Source: Carettochelys insculpta
Taxonomy: Eukaryota; Chordata; Testudines; Carettochelyidae
Assembly (NCBI RefSeq): GCF_033958435.1
Contig: NC_134150.1
Span: forward strand, 36,513,501 to 36,577,500
Direction of reading: 5' to 3'
Length of the DNA: 64,000 bases
Part shown: piece by piece, positions 47,555 through 58,450 of the stretch
How the letters are laid out: every line of letters begins with the position of its first letter
How positions within the stretch are numbered: the first letter of the stretch is position 1
Made by a program: the position numbers and the translations under genes
The notes under the pieces: model-generated
The model's input: only the letters and a program-made list of their open reading frames with translations
Database searches by the model: none
Told to the model about the DNA's origin: nothing

Positions 47555-47997
47555 GAGGGATGTCCTTAGGATTTATGAGCCCTATGGAGTACTAGGTGCC
47601 CCTAAGCCCAATGATAGCGTGGCGGATGACAGCTTTTAGAGATGTGATTGTGTAATCTTCAGCAACACATTAATGAAGTTTTAAAACCAGATTTTAAACT
47701 AAGGTCCTGTGACTTAACACAGTAAATTCAGAAACTGACAGGTGATAGCTGTGGTTGGCACATGCTTGTTAAATGGCTTCATTACCACTTGAGTGGCTCT
47801 TTCCCAGGTTCAGTGCTCTGCTAATATGGCTTTCCGGCTTTGTCACTTTTAAGTTAACTAGATATTATGCAGAGGAAGGAGAGCAACAGAAGAGGGATAC
47901 GAAGAGGCAGGTAGGTGGACTTTAAGACACTATGGTTCCCCAAATTTTCAGTGTCCTATTCCACTGCATATTCTACGTACCAGTAAGGACAGCCCTG
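47555..47997. mobile_element. hAT-like MITE, 443 bp
   Basis: The ends GAGGGATGTCCTTAGG and the inverse of GTAAGGACAGCCCTG are inverted. The flanks TCCTTGAG (47547-47554) and TCTTGGAG (47998-48005) match at 6 of 8 bases, fitting an eroded hAT 8 bp duplication. It is the same family as 38932-39368. Confidence 0.65.
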
Positions 47998-49609
47998 TCT
48001 TGGAGCACACCTTGTAGCTGTTATGGAGTGGATCCTCCTTGGGTCTGTAAACCCCATCATAAGGGTTTACATTTATTTTTTGTATTACTCTTTACCAGGA
48101 ACTTCAGAGATGCTCAAAGAGACACCCAATATGGGAGAAACTATTTGGGTGTATGTGTTCAAATTTCCTATGGCCAGTTGCCCCATTTCAATAATAACCT
48201 ATCAGCATTGTGCAAGAGAGTGAAAATGTATATCCCTCTAAAAAGTAATTCATTTAAGAGGTAGTCCTAAAATACCTATTCTTATCTTGCTTGCTGTGAG
48301 TGAGCAAAAAGAACTTCGCTGAGGCACTACCTCAACCATGGGCTATGTGATGCTATTAAAGCTCTGACAGTATTTTTTTTTCCTCAGTTGCCTTCTGGCA
48401 GAAGGAAATGATGGCCCTAGAGTCCAGATTGGTACAGGGCAATGTAGGAAGAATAAAAAAAATCCATTTTAGTTTCTTTGTGTTAAGGCCATGTCCAGAT
48501 TTTATGAACTCACTGCAACATTTTGTGAAAAAAATGAAGGACAGGAAAAAGCCCTTGACCATTGCAGAGGTGGAATGAGGAAAGAGTTTTGCAGTTTATG
48601 GGCTTTGCTGATGGCTACGCATATATATGAAGTGACAAGAAAATACAATTCCGTTTGAGCATACAAGGAAAAAACTGTTATAAGATAGGATATTCTTCTT
48701 TCTCCTACTGTTTCTCTGTGCAAATTACATCTCGATTGATAGTCATTGTGTTATACTACACAATAAACATTCTTTGTGCAGGAGAGGAATGGAATTGGAA
48801 TAGATGAGTGTAGTAGACTGAAGTTAGTTTTTAAATGCATTGGCAATGCTGTTTAGAGAGACATGGTACATACCATAGTGCAGAGGGTCCAGACTTGTAC
48901 TTAGAAACACTCCATATTATTCACAATTTTAGTTAAAAAAGAAAACAGAGTAGTTTATGTTTGAAGTGTGAATTCTTTTTCTTTTTTTTTCCCCTTAGCA
49001 TCTTCCTCCAGGTATGCGGTGTGTTTTAATGGCAAATAGTAGGCATATTTTAATCTGAATCATTGTTGATTCACTGTAGAGATGCTGTAAAAGAATATCC
49101 CCAAAAGTAATAAAGCAAAAATATTAAAATGCTTCCTAAACAATTACATAGTTAAAAAGCCTCCTTTCAACACCTTGCTAAAGCTATCAAAAGTTAAATG
49201 TGTTTAAACATTGGTTGTTATATTTGTCCTCATTCAAATGCTCCAAATAACATTGATCCTAACACCAAATATAAGGAAACAAATTGACCATAATGAATTG
49301 CTCCTTTATGAAAATAATCTTTTGCCTGGAGATGTAAATCAATGGTGCAGTTGATATTTTACCTGCAATGTAATATTTATTTTGTGTGTTTTATCTGATG
49401 CATTTCATCACAGAGATTTGTAAAAAGTGCCTAACTGCTTGGGGACAAATCCTTAGTAATTGTAAATTATAGTATTCTCATGGGGATTAAGAGACATCTG
49501 CTGATTTACACCAGCTGCAAATTTGGCATTTATTTTCTAAACACCAAACAAACCTTATGCAAAGAACATTAAAAATTGTCATAAGAAAAAAAAAAGAGTA
49601 AAAAGAGCC
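47998..49609. other. unique AT-rich DNA
   Basis: No exon was recognised. Confidence 0.45.
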
Positions 49610-49845
49610 AGATTGTTATAGATTCATGGACTCTAATGCCAGAAAGGACCTCTGTGATAATTTAATCTCATGTCCTGTATAAAATTGTCCATAACCCCTC
49701 CCCCCACCACACAAAACTTCTTAATGCAGATCTGTTAGAAAAAATCCAACTTTGATTTTTAAAATGTCAAATGAAGGAGAATCCACCACAAGGGTGAACT
49801 GTTCCAATAGCTAATTACTATCCCTTTAAAATGTGCAGCTAATGG
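49610..49845 (-). repeat. CR1-derived 3' fragment, minus strand
   Basis: ATAGATTCATGGACTCTAAT then GCCAGAAAGGACCTCTGTGA, and later GAGAATCCACCACAAGG with GTTCCAATAGCTAATTAC, match the layout of antisense 3' regions of old reptilian CR1-type repeats. Confidence 0.55.
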
Positions 49846-49854
49846 CCAGTCAGA

Positions 49855-50415
49855 GGCCATGTCTACGCTAGCAAGTCCTTTCAGAAAATCAGGCCCTCTT
49901 CCAAAAGAACAAGTGGAGTGTCCACACAAAAAAGTACGGTCTTTTGAATTCCTGTAGGAAATAACATGGTGCTTCTTCTGGAGGCCCTCTTCCTCTCCCA
50001 AATGAAGAAGAATTCAGTTTTGTGAAAGATTCTTTTGGAAAAAAGCATTTGTAGACGCTTTGGGGGCCCTTTGTTTGAAAGATCAGTCCTTATGGTGCAG
50101 GATTTTTTTATTTCTGGTCTGTTCTTTTCAAAGAGCGAGGGCTGTGTGGAGACTCTCTTTTGAAAAAGCATAATTGATCTTTTGATCTGCTTTTTTGTAT
50201 GGCTGTGTCGACATCAGCATTCCTCTTTTGAAAGAGGCATGTAAATGAAGGAAATAAAAAATTCAAATGAGGCACAGATTTACATATGTGGCACCTCATT
50301 TGCATATTCTGTTGAAAGACCTCCTTTTGAAAGAAGAAGAGCAATGTGGACATGTTTTTTTGAAAGTAAACCCCATCTTTGAAAGCACCCTTTTTCAAAA
50401 AAATATAGGAAAAAG
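49855..50415. mobile_element. one or two MITEs of the CTTTTGAAAG type
   Basis: It starts GGCCATGTCTACGCTAGC. It contains a second terminus-like GGCTGTGTCGACATCAGC at ~50201, many CTTTTGAAAG modules, and an inverted TTCAAATGAGG/CCTCATTTGCAT pair. Two elements probably abut near 50200. Boundaries are approximate. Confidence 0.5.
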
Positions 50416-50432
50416 AGTTATATGGAGATATA

Positions 50433-50621
50433 TATCTCATAGAGCTGGAAGGGAGCGGGGATGTCATTACGTCCAGTTCTCTGCCCTCTTGGCAGGACCA
50501 AGCACCATTCCTTTTTTAATCTATTTGCCCTAGAGCCCTAAGTGGCCCCCTCAAGGACTGAAGTTACAACCCTGGGTTTAGCAGGCCAATGCTCAAACCA
50601 CTGAGCTCTCCCTCCCCTACT
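50433..50621 (-). repeat. tRNA-derived SINE (tortoise/Cry-type), minus strand
   Basis: On the minus strand it opens GGGAGGGAGAGCTCAGTGG (A-box-like), followed by a tRNA-like body with GCATTGGCCTGCTAAACCC and a degraded B box (GGGTTGTAACTTCAGTCC). It then has a SINE body and an end, CTTCCAGCTCTATGAG, resembling CR1-mobilised tails. Such SINEs are known from cryptodiran turtles and support the taxon guess. It is not a functional tRNA gene: it lacks a paired acceptor stem. Confidence 0.72.
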
Positions 50622-50627
50622 TTTTGT

Positions 50628-50793
50628 CAATAGAAAGGTGTGTAGATGCTGTAAGGTGCCTTTTTGTTGACAGATCAGGTGAAAAGATCGATCTGCTTTT
50701 ATGTGTAGAACTGATCTATCAGCAGAAGTTCTGTCAGAATATCTCTTCTGACAATAACTTCTGTAAACAGAAGCTTCTAGTGTAGACATAGCC
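50628..50793. mobile_element. MITE fragment
   Basis: It ends CTAGTGTAGACATAGCC and contains TTCTGTCAGAATATC / GACAATAACTTCTGT modules like the 39445-39710 element. The left end is lost next to the SINE. Confidence 0.5.
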
Positions 50794-50932
50794 TTTGTTA
50801 ACAGCACCTATTTCGAAACTGCTGTTTCAGATATTAATCCATTTCATGTGACCTCTGTTACTTTTATGTAGGTTTAGTTTCTTAATAAAAATGTAATAGT
50901 CAGCCATTAATTTGAGAATTGAAAGATTTATG
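50794..50932. other. unique spacer
   Basis: It includes the left copy (50921-50932) of the 12 bp duplication of the next element. Confidence 0.5.
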
Positions 50933-51126
50933 TATCAGAGAGGTAGCCGTTGTAGTCTGTAGACTTGAGGACAAGAAGTCTCGTGGCACCTTATAAACTA
51001 ACAGATATTTTGGAGCATAAGCTTTTGTGGGCAAAGACCCGCTTCATCAGATGCAATGCCCATGAAAGCTTATGCTCCAAAATATCTGTTAGTCTATAGG
51101 GTGCCACAAGACTTCTTGTTGTTCTC
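50933..51126 (-). mobile_element. fold-back repeat with hammerhead-like core, copy E
   Basis: The plus strand starts ATCAGAGAGGTAGCCG and ends TTCTTGTTGTTCTC. The arms around ~51052 are inverted. The minus strand 51050-51013 carries CTGATGA, a stem-loop, AAAA (for GAAA), GC-TTAT-GC and TC. A perfect 12 bp direct repeat, GAAAGATTTATG, flanks it (50921-50932 and 51127-51138), the clearest target duplication of the family. Confidence 0.75.
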
Positions 51127-51172
51127 GAAAGATTTATGGTGCCTTGCTGCCACAGGGGGAAGTCTTCCCCCA

Positions 51173-51537
51173 GGCTGTTTCTACACATGCCACTTTCTCT
51201 GAAAGTGGCATGCTAATAAACAGCCCAAAATATACTAATGAGACACATATGTAAATTCCTGGTGCCTCATTAGCATAAGGTCACATGATTTGGAGTCTGG
51301 AAGATGCTCTTCTGGACTCCAAAATGACATGTAGAAGCATGGCCCCCAGGGAAGAAGGGGCATCTGGAAGAACCCCTCCGGAGGCCACGCTTCTACACAC
51401 CGTTTTGGAGTCTGGAAGAGTATCTTCTGGACTCCAAATCACGTGACCTTATACTAATGAGGCTCTGGGAATTTACATACATGCCTTATTAGCATATTTC
51501 AAGCTGTTTATTAGCATGCCACTTTGTAGAAACAGCC
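51173..51537. mobile_element. palindromic MITE, CCA-flanked
   Basis: The long inverted ends (GGCTGTTTCTACACATGCC...) and interior pairs (TTTGGAGTCTGGAAGA / TCTTCTGGACTCCAAA) make almost the whole 365 bp a hairpin. Exact CCA duplications lie at 51170-51172 and 51538-51540. Confidence 0.82.
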
Positions 51538-51722
51538 CCAGTGCCAAAGATTTCAGGGGCCTGCTACTGGGGGGACGTCTCCACCTCCTGATGCCAAAGA
51601 TTTTGGGTCTTGCCCCCCCGTCTGAGCAATACTGAAGGGACCATTTCTGATGGCTCTTCAACCACCAATCTCACACCCCATGACATCGCCCAAATGGAAT
51701 GAGGGGAGCTGCCCCCCACACA

Positions 51723-52136
51723 GGCCGTTTTAACACAGGCCACTTCCTTTGGAAGTGGCATGCTAACAAACAGCAAAAGATGCTATTGAGGTGCAGATGC
51801 AAATTCCCCACACCTCATTAGCATAACGTCATGTGATTTGGAGTCCAGAAGACTGTTCTTCCAGACTCCAAAACTCCGTATAGAAGTGTGGCCCCCGGAG
51901 GGCTTCTGGAAGGAAGTCCTTCTTCCAGAGGCCCTTTCTTTCCAAAAATTTTTGGAAAGAAGGGGCCACGCTCCTACACAGCATTTTGAAGTTGGGAAGA
52001 ACAGTCTTCCGGACTCCAAATCATATGGTGTTATACTAATGAGACGCAGAGAATTTGCATATGCGCCTCCTTAGCATCTTTCGTTCCGTGTATTAGCATG
52101 CCACTTCTGAAGGAAGTGGCCTGTGTAGAAATGGCC
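51723..52136. mobile_element. palindromic MITE, ACA-flanked, same family as 51173-51537
   Basis: The inverted ends GGCCGTTTTAACACAGGCC / GGCCTGTGTAGAAATGGCC have exact ACA duplications (51720-51722 and 52137-52139). The interior pairs match the neighbouring element (GATTTGGAGTC, ACTAATGAG modules). Confidence 0.82.
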
Positions 52137-52345
52137 ACAGCCAGTTGGGGCTGGACCTGTTTCCTGAGCAACACTGAAGGGACCGTTTCAACTTGACCTT
52201 TAAGCAATAACCCCGCACCACACATCCACCCATGCATGTGAAAATTTTGGCAGACTCCATCTCCCGTGTTGGATGCTTGTGTGTAGTGTAGTAGGAAGCC
52301 AAAAATTGTCCATCCAAAATGTCTTTTTTCCTAACCCATACTATC

Positions 52346-52585
52346 CTTCTCTTTCTTCAAGCTTTGCATTGCTCCTGTAATATTTTCAGAGATGTTTCTG
52401 GATGCAAGGGGGAGGGTACAGTGGCTGGATGGCCAGCTGAGAAGATGGACACCTGGGCTATGCCTTCTGTTTCTTCAAGCTGTGCATTGTTCCTGTAATA
52501 TTTTCAGAGATGATGTTTCTGGATTCATGAGGGATGGGAGTGGGGGATAGTGGATGGAGAGACAGCTGAGATGACATAGACTCCG
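52346..52585 (+). repeat. two-copy tandem duplication (~118 bp unit)
   Basis: TTCTTCAAGCTKTGCATTG followed by CCTGTAATATTTTCAGAGAT occurs at ~52354 and again at ~52471. Similarity continues into GGATGGMCAGCTGAGA. The copies differ by substitutions and small indels, so the duplication is not recent. Confidence 0.75.
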
Positions 52586-54087
52586 GGATGATCACAGATC
52601 AGTATAACAGACCCCCTGCCTCACACACTATTCCTTCTGAAGCCTATTTGGTTTTCCTTAGCCTGTGATTCCCTACACCAAACAATTGTATTTTTTTATT
52701 CAGAACACCAATGAAAATTTTCTTCCAAAAAATCATTGTCAGACCAAACAAAAACAAACAGCAATATATACAGCCAAACCAAAATGAAGTAATTTCATCA
52801 GGTATCATATCAATGAAGGAGTAACATTGTATCTGGTTTTAATAATAAAAATGTAGGCCATCATTGTGTGATATCAAAAAAGTGTCAGACGCTCGCAGCA
52901 CACATGAGGATTGTTCATGGAACACCAGTGTTCCCTGGAATCTAGTTAAAGAAACACTGCTTTAAACCACCTTTGTGATAAAAGTAATTTATTATTGCTG
53001 TACAATTCTTTGAGGTTTTATGTATATGCTCAATTTTTCTGATCAGTTTTGACCCATCCATTTTGCTAAATTGCATTCGGCATCTGATTTTGTATCAGCA
53101 AAATTCTGTAGTCATGCAGGGCGAGCTGGTGTATGGCCTCTTGGTGGAAAGATAACAAGCAGCATGTCTGTTACCTGTAGAAAAAACAAAACAAACTGCT
53201 TATTGTTTTGCAGTGAAGCCAAGTGTGAGATCTCCTAATCATGAGAATAGCTTGTGCTTTCAAGGGGAATGTATACAAAGTCTGTTAAATGTACTGGCTC
53301 TTTTTCACTCTCCTGCCTTTCCTTCCTCCTCCTTTCTTCTCTTTACCTTATTGATCTGATGTGCTTTTGCCCAAATCAATCCTTCCGGTTATAGAAGGGC
53401 CTTTTAAAAAAATCCTTTGGTAAATGGGGAAGCTGGGAATGCCACTTGCAGCAAGTTTTCTGTATGTTGGTCAATTTACTGTATGTGTAAAAGCTGTAGA
53501 AAGAGAACATCAATGCCACTCTTTTAATGTCCCATTACACTATGGGGAAGAGTTTTAAGTCTAGCTGGTCTTTGAAGAAGAGAGAAGAAGACCTATTCAC
53601 CAGGCAACAGGAAACAGAGCCTGTGGTGCAAAGGTGTTACCATTGTTGGATTTAGTATTTCCAATCTTCGTTGTTATGTACCGAGAATGGCCAGTATATT
53701 AACTTGGCTAAAAATATCTTTTCTTCTAATCTTTTCTCCATTTTAGACAGCTCACTGAGCTGTATCAAAATTAATAATAAAAATAAAATTAAAAAAAAAT
53801 CTTCCTTGCAGCTCAAGTGCTCTTAGTACATTTTTTGTACTTTATTGGCTGTTTTTTCCACCAGTTATAGCTATTTTGTGCATGGTTTGGATGAAACCAT
53901 TGTATCAGCTATGGATCAATTTTCAGAAAGCTTATTAGACAGTTAGTTGTATTCTCTTACTGAATTGTGTTCTTGTCTTCCACTACACCTTTCTTAGCTT
54001 TATGGATTCATGCATGATTCAAGGGTTGCATCTGATTGATCAGATTATTTTGCTAGTGACCACTAAGCTGCATTTTGATTTAGCCTC
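52586..54087. other. unique DNA
   Basis: Nothing was recognised. Confidence 0.45.
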
Positions 54088-54784
54088 TGTGGCAGATCAC
54101 AGTGTGCAGCCAGCAAGTGCCAGGTGGAAGGCGAACATTTTGGGCATTGGAGGAACCCTTTTTCATTCCCCTTGTAAGTTCCCAGAGAACGTAGTCCTGC
54201 AGGCTTCATAAGCAGCTGGGGCCCATCACGGGTCAGCCAGCATCAGGCTGTAGTTGAAGCACGTGAGACCAATAAAGGCTTTCAGGCTTTCCCCAGGCAG
54301 CAGGAGGAGCGGGACATGGTGCCCACAGAGAATGAGCCTGGAAGTGTGGAGAATGGAGACCATATCAGGCCACAGCACAGCACGGTACTGGGGGAAAGAC
54401 CCCAGAGGATAATGGTGGGGTGAAATGGCCCAGGGAAAGAGAGCTGTTGTGAGGCAGAGGCGAAAAGCTCCACTGTCTCTCTCCTTGCCTAGGGTCCCTG
54501 AGCCGGAGTCCAGGGCTGTGGGTGGGATTGGACTCCCCCCACCACCAGTCTCCCTGTTAGGGCTGACCAACTGGGGTAGGGCTGGAACAGCTTGAGGCAG
54601 GAGGAGGAGGGAACCCCCTCCACCCCAAATTCAGACTGGTCTATGATAAACATGGCTTGATAAAGGGAGGCCCTTGCCTTTGGGAAGTCCCAGGGTGATA
54701 AGGGTGGCCTCCCTGAGTCTCTGAGGCCCATGAGGAGCCACCTGAGAGCACAGGACCCTTTAGGAACAGTTGAGGGGTCTGTCA
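54088..54784 (+). mobile_element. solo LTR, 697 bp, same family as 40158-40868
   Basis: It begins TGTGGCAGATCACAG and ends GGGGTCTGTCA. It shares ordered segments with the minus-strand LTR at 40158-40868, including TGCAGCCAGC near the start, AAGCAGCTGGGGCCCATCA and CTAGGGTCCCTGAGCCGGAG. CAATAAAGG lies at 54271-54279. The flanks CCTC and CGTC match at 3 of 4 bases. No internal genes are present. Confidence 0.65.
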
Positions 54785-57700
54785 CGTCTCTTAATGCAAG
54801 AAAATTGTTTATGTTTCCGTACTGATTTCTGCCAGAATTTTTGTTCTTTCTTCTCCCTGCCATCTCACTGGAGTGTATTTTTGCTGTGAGTTCCTTTGCC
54901 ATATGTAATTCTTTCTTTCAGGCTACTGCATGAAAGTGTCTATTAGTTCATGCTTCTCCCTCTGAGCAAAGCACACACAGAGGGAAATGTTTAATCAAGT
55001 GATATCTATTACAAAGAGTAAACCCTTGTTTTTCAATTTAATGAAGCCATAATCAGTGGTAATGGATGAAGACTGCATGAAAGAAATATTAAATCTTCTC
55101 CCAAGGGGAAGTCATTTTACTGGAAACAATCTAGTTCATCAACTTAAGAAAAAAAAATACTGGGTTTTTGTACTAGCAGTTTTTCCACAGACAAAGCAGG
55201 AAGTGGGACTAAAACCTCCATTGATTTGGGTCTTCAGAAATTCATTACATATTGTGTTAGCTTTTTCTCCCCCTCCCAAATATCCAGTATCAGACTTCTA
55301 TCTGTACAGGACCAAAGAAAACAGGGCTTGGATGAGCAAAACATGAATTATTTCTCCCCTGTTCTTTAAGAACAGGTCTATGTTACATGGGGGAGTGAGC
55401 CTTTGAACCCATATTCCCCCAATTTTTAGGGGGCTCACATGAGTCCTCTGAAAATAGCAGTGAGCTTTGAAACCTGGCAGGGGAAACTCCAGTCTGATAC
55501 ATAATATCAAAGCACCGCCTCAGGTGCTATTTCTAGTGCAGTGGTGAGTGCTGCTACCACAAGTCTGTGAACCTGGGCTCACCTCCCAGAAACACTGTAG
55601 ATGCACCATGAATTTCTTCACATAGGCAGCTAACCACAAGGAGAGTGGAGAGCCAAGTCTACCAATGTGTTCTACTCTGTTTAGATTATATAGTCAGATC
55701 ATAATTTAATTTCTGTGGTTTTAGCCACAGAGCCTTCAAAGGATTTTCCTGGCTCTGCATGGGAAGCATGGTATTTACATCAGTGTGGATAAGTTCTTTA
55801 CCACTGATCCTAGGAAATTAAGCTCGAGAGTTTGACAGGGTCCAGAACAACTGCTGGCATGGCATTCTACAGTGGGTGACATGCTTAGAGAGAAGAGTGT
55901 TGTGTCTCTGTAGATATTTGGCTAGATCAGGAGTTGGGTGACAAAAATCTTAATTTTCAAATTTTCTGCTGTGTCTGAATTTAGTTATGTGTCCAGCCTC
56001 TGGAACATGAGAGTATAGTTTTTCTCTGATGAGCTATTTGTTTCAATCAATGTGGCCTATGCTATTTAACTTGAATTGACTTCAACCCTTATACTCCGAG
56101 TGGAACATAGGTCATGTACAAGTCTCCTCAACTTCATTCTGTCTTGGGACAATACTTCTAGCTGACCCCAGCAGTACCCCAGTTGTTGTCCTTCAGTCTC
56201 TGTAGATCTTCTCCACTTTCTCCGAGGTCTTCGTCTTTTGCATTCAAATGTTTTCCTGTGATCCACAATAGATAAATATCATTCTGCCATAAGAAATATC
56301 TTTATTAGAAGAGATTTGTAGGACTCTGCAGAATAACTTATGTTTGTTCACTGGAATACAGCACAGAAATTCACAAACTAGATAAATGAAGAAATTACCT
56401 TAGTGCTAAAATGCAACCTCTAGGATGTAGGGTACTGTCATGGTTTATAGTCTACACACAGGATTCTGCATCACAGTAAAGAGGTTGGACATATTTAGCT
56501 AAAGAAGGTGGTGCAAATGTCTTCTGTTTCTGAAAAGTTCTTTAATTCCCAAACAAGTTGGAGAGGACGCTGGGTTTTAAAGTCAGCTATAGAGGCCGAG
56601 GTAACAAAACAGCTGTTTTGGGTTGACAGCTAAAAATTCTGTTCTGGGGAAAGGGTTTCTTGTGTAGTGACAGTTCAAGGTGGCTAGCTCCCTGCCCTCC
56701 ACATTGTGGTCAGAAGTCACCATCAGGGTGTCTTGACAGGTATCTTGTTCTGTTCAAGGATGATAACCATTTGGCTGCCTGCATGTGCTTTCCCTGTGTG
56801 TTGCACTGCTCTGTGCAGATAGCCAGCACAGCAGACCCTGAGAGAGCTCCCAAAGACATAAGGAATGAGGGCTCCAATACAGTTTTATTGTTAACAAAGC
56901 ACAATCCTACTAGCCAGCAGACTCTACCACGCCTACAACACATGTACTCAACACACTTGATGGGATTTTCCACTACCCGCTAGGCTGAATGGCAACAACC
57001 CCCTTAGGATATATTTTTATGCACAGGTATGACCAAATTACACATCACTCCTGATGTATCACATTGCCACACTCTACAAGAGTGTACCTCCCACCCCGCA
57101 TAACTTTTTTCTGCTGGTTCCATCAAGACGTTCTCCTTCATCATAGTGTCAATGCTGGACGCTAGCCTGGAACTGGGTTGATCTGTCTCCATAATCTATG
57201 GGGATTGTGCTGGTACCAAGATGTTTTCTAATGAGATGTTCAAGTGACATCCCTTTGGAAGGTGTTTGTGGCCTGTGCGTGGAGAGGTTTGCAATATCAG
57301 GCCTGATTTTGCCAAGTTCTTTGAGCAGGACCTGCCTTTTGCTCACAGCTTAATTTTGCTTTGTATTAGCAAAGTCTGGACCATTTCTGTCTAGGCCTCA
57401 GGCCTCCTACTGGGCCGTGGCACATGGATATATGTTTTAGGCCCTCTTCTCATGACACATTTTGCTCAATGTAGGGCATGCATGTGGAGTGAGGGGGAGC
57501 TCAGGTATTCCACCAGATCTTGTGCATCATCTGGCGGTGGGGGGGTTGCTTTAAAGCAGCCCTGTGACTACAGTAACTTATGCTGTGGGACCTAGAGTGG
57601 GTGTCATACTGTTATTCTCTCTCCATCCACACACCAGCTCTTTTCTGGGGTACTAAATGCTGAGGCCAATGCATCTATATTCTTTGGATAGATTTCCAGG

Positions 57701-58247
57701 TTGACCCTTGTTGCTCAGTATTTGAAGTATTGCATGATGATCCTTGGAGCAGTTTTCCATCCCCTCCAGCACAGAGCTAAACACACAAAGCCCAAACAGG
57801 TAAACAAATGTTAGAGAATTAAAGTATCTAAGGAGAGTAGTTCATTCAAATCAGTTATTATAATCCTCATGTCGAGGATCAAGTATTTGCATGGCATTGA
57901 ACTTGAAGTGTGTGTGACTACTATTTTCCTGAAAAAATAAAAGTGCAGAGATTGGAGCTGGTTACTAGACTGGAATTAGGAAGCAAGATGCAGGATCAGA
58001 GTCATCCTGAATTCAGAGACTGAAGATCGCAAAATGGTGGGTTATTTCAGTGAGCATGGCACAATAAGAAAGCCAGAGGATGCTTTGTCTCTAGACAAGT
58101 TAGGTACATTACAGTGCAGTGCCTAATTTCCAGGATATTCCTTGGATAGGCACTGTACAGCCTCCCTGGACCAATGTGGAAATGTCAGCTGTCCCAGATG
58201 CTGCTCACCTGGGTTCTAGTCCCACAGGTCCTTACGCTTATAACTTA
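54785..58247. other. 3.4 kb unique DNA, no gene seen
   Basis: No exon, repeat family or RNA gene was recognised. Confidence 0.45.
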
Positions 58248-58261
58248 AATAAAGGGGTGAG

Positions 58262-58450
58262 TAGTTGTCTCAGAGGAGTAGCCATGTTAATCTGTTGTTT
58301 CACAAATAACAAGGCAGGCCTTTAGCACCTTAAAGACTAAGAAATTAATTAGGTCATGAGCTTTCATGGATAAGACTGAAGAAGTGGGTTTTAACCACGA
58401 AAGCTAATGACCTCATGCTTGTTAGTCTTTAAGATGCTACAGGACTGCTT
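58262..58450 (+). mobile_element. fold-back repeat with hammerhead-like core, copy F
   Basis: It starts CTCAGAGGAGTAGCCATG. The inverted arms meet near 58375. The plus strand has CTGAAGA (58376-58382), A, GTGG..CCAC and GAAA (58399-58402). The direct repeats 58248-58261 and 58451-58464 match at 11 of 14 bases. Confidence 0.65.

Noticed and set aside
50560..50621. Possible tRNA gene on the minus strand
   Set aside because: A- and B-box-like segments are present, but there is no acceptor stem or proper anticodon arm, and it continues into a SINE body.
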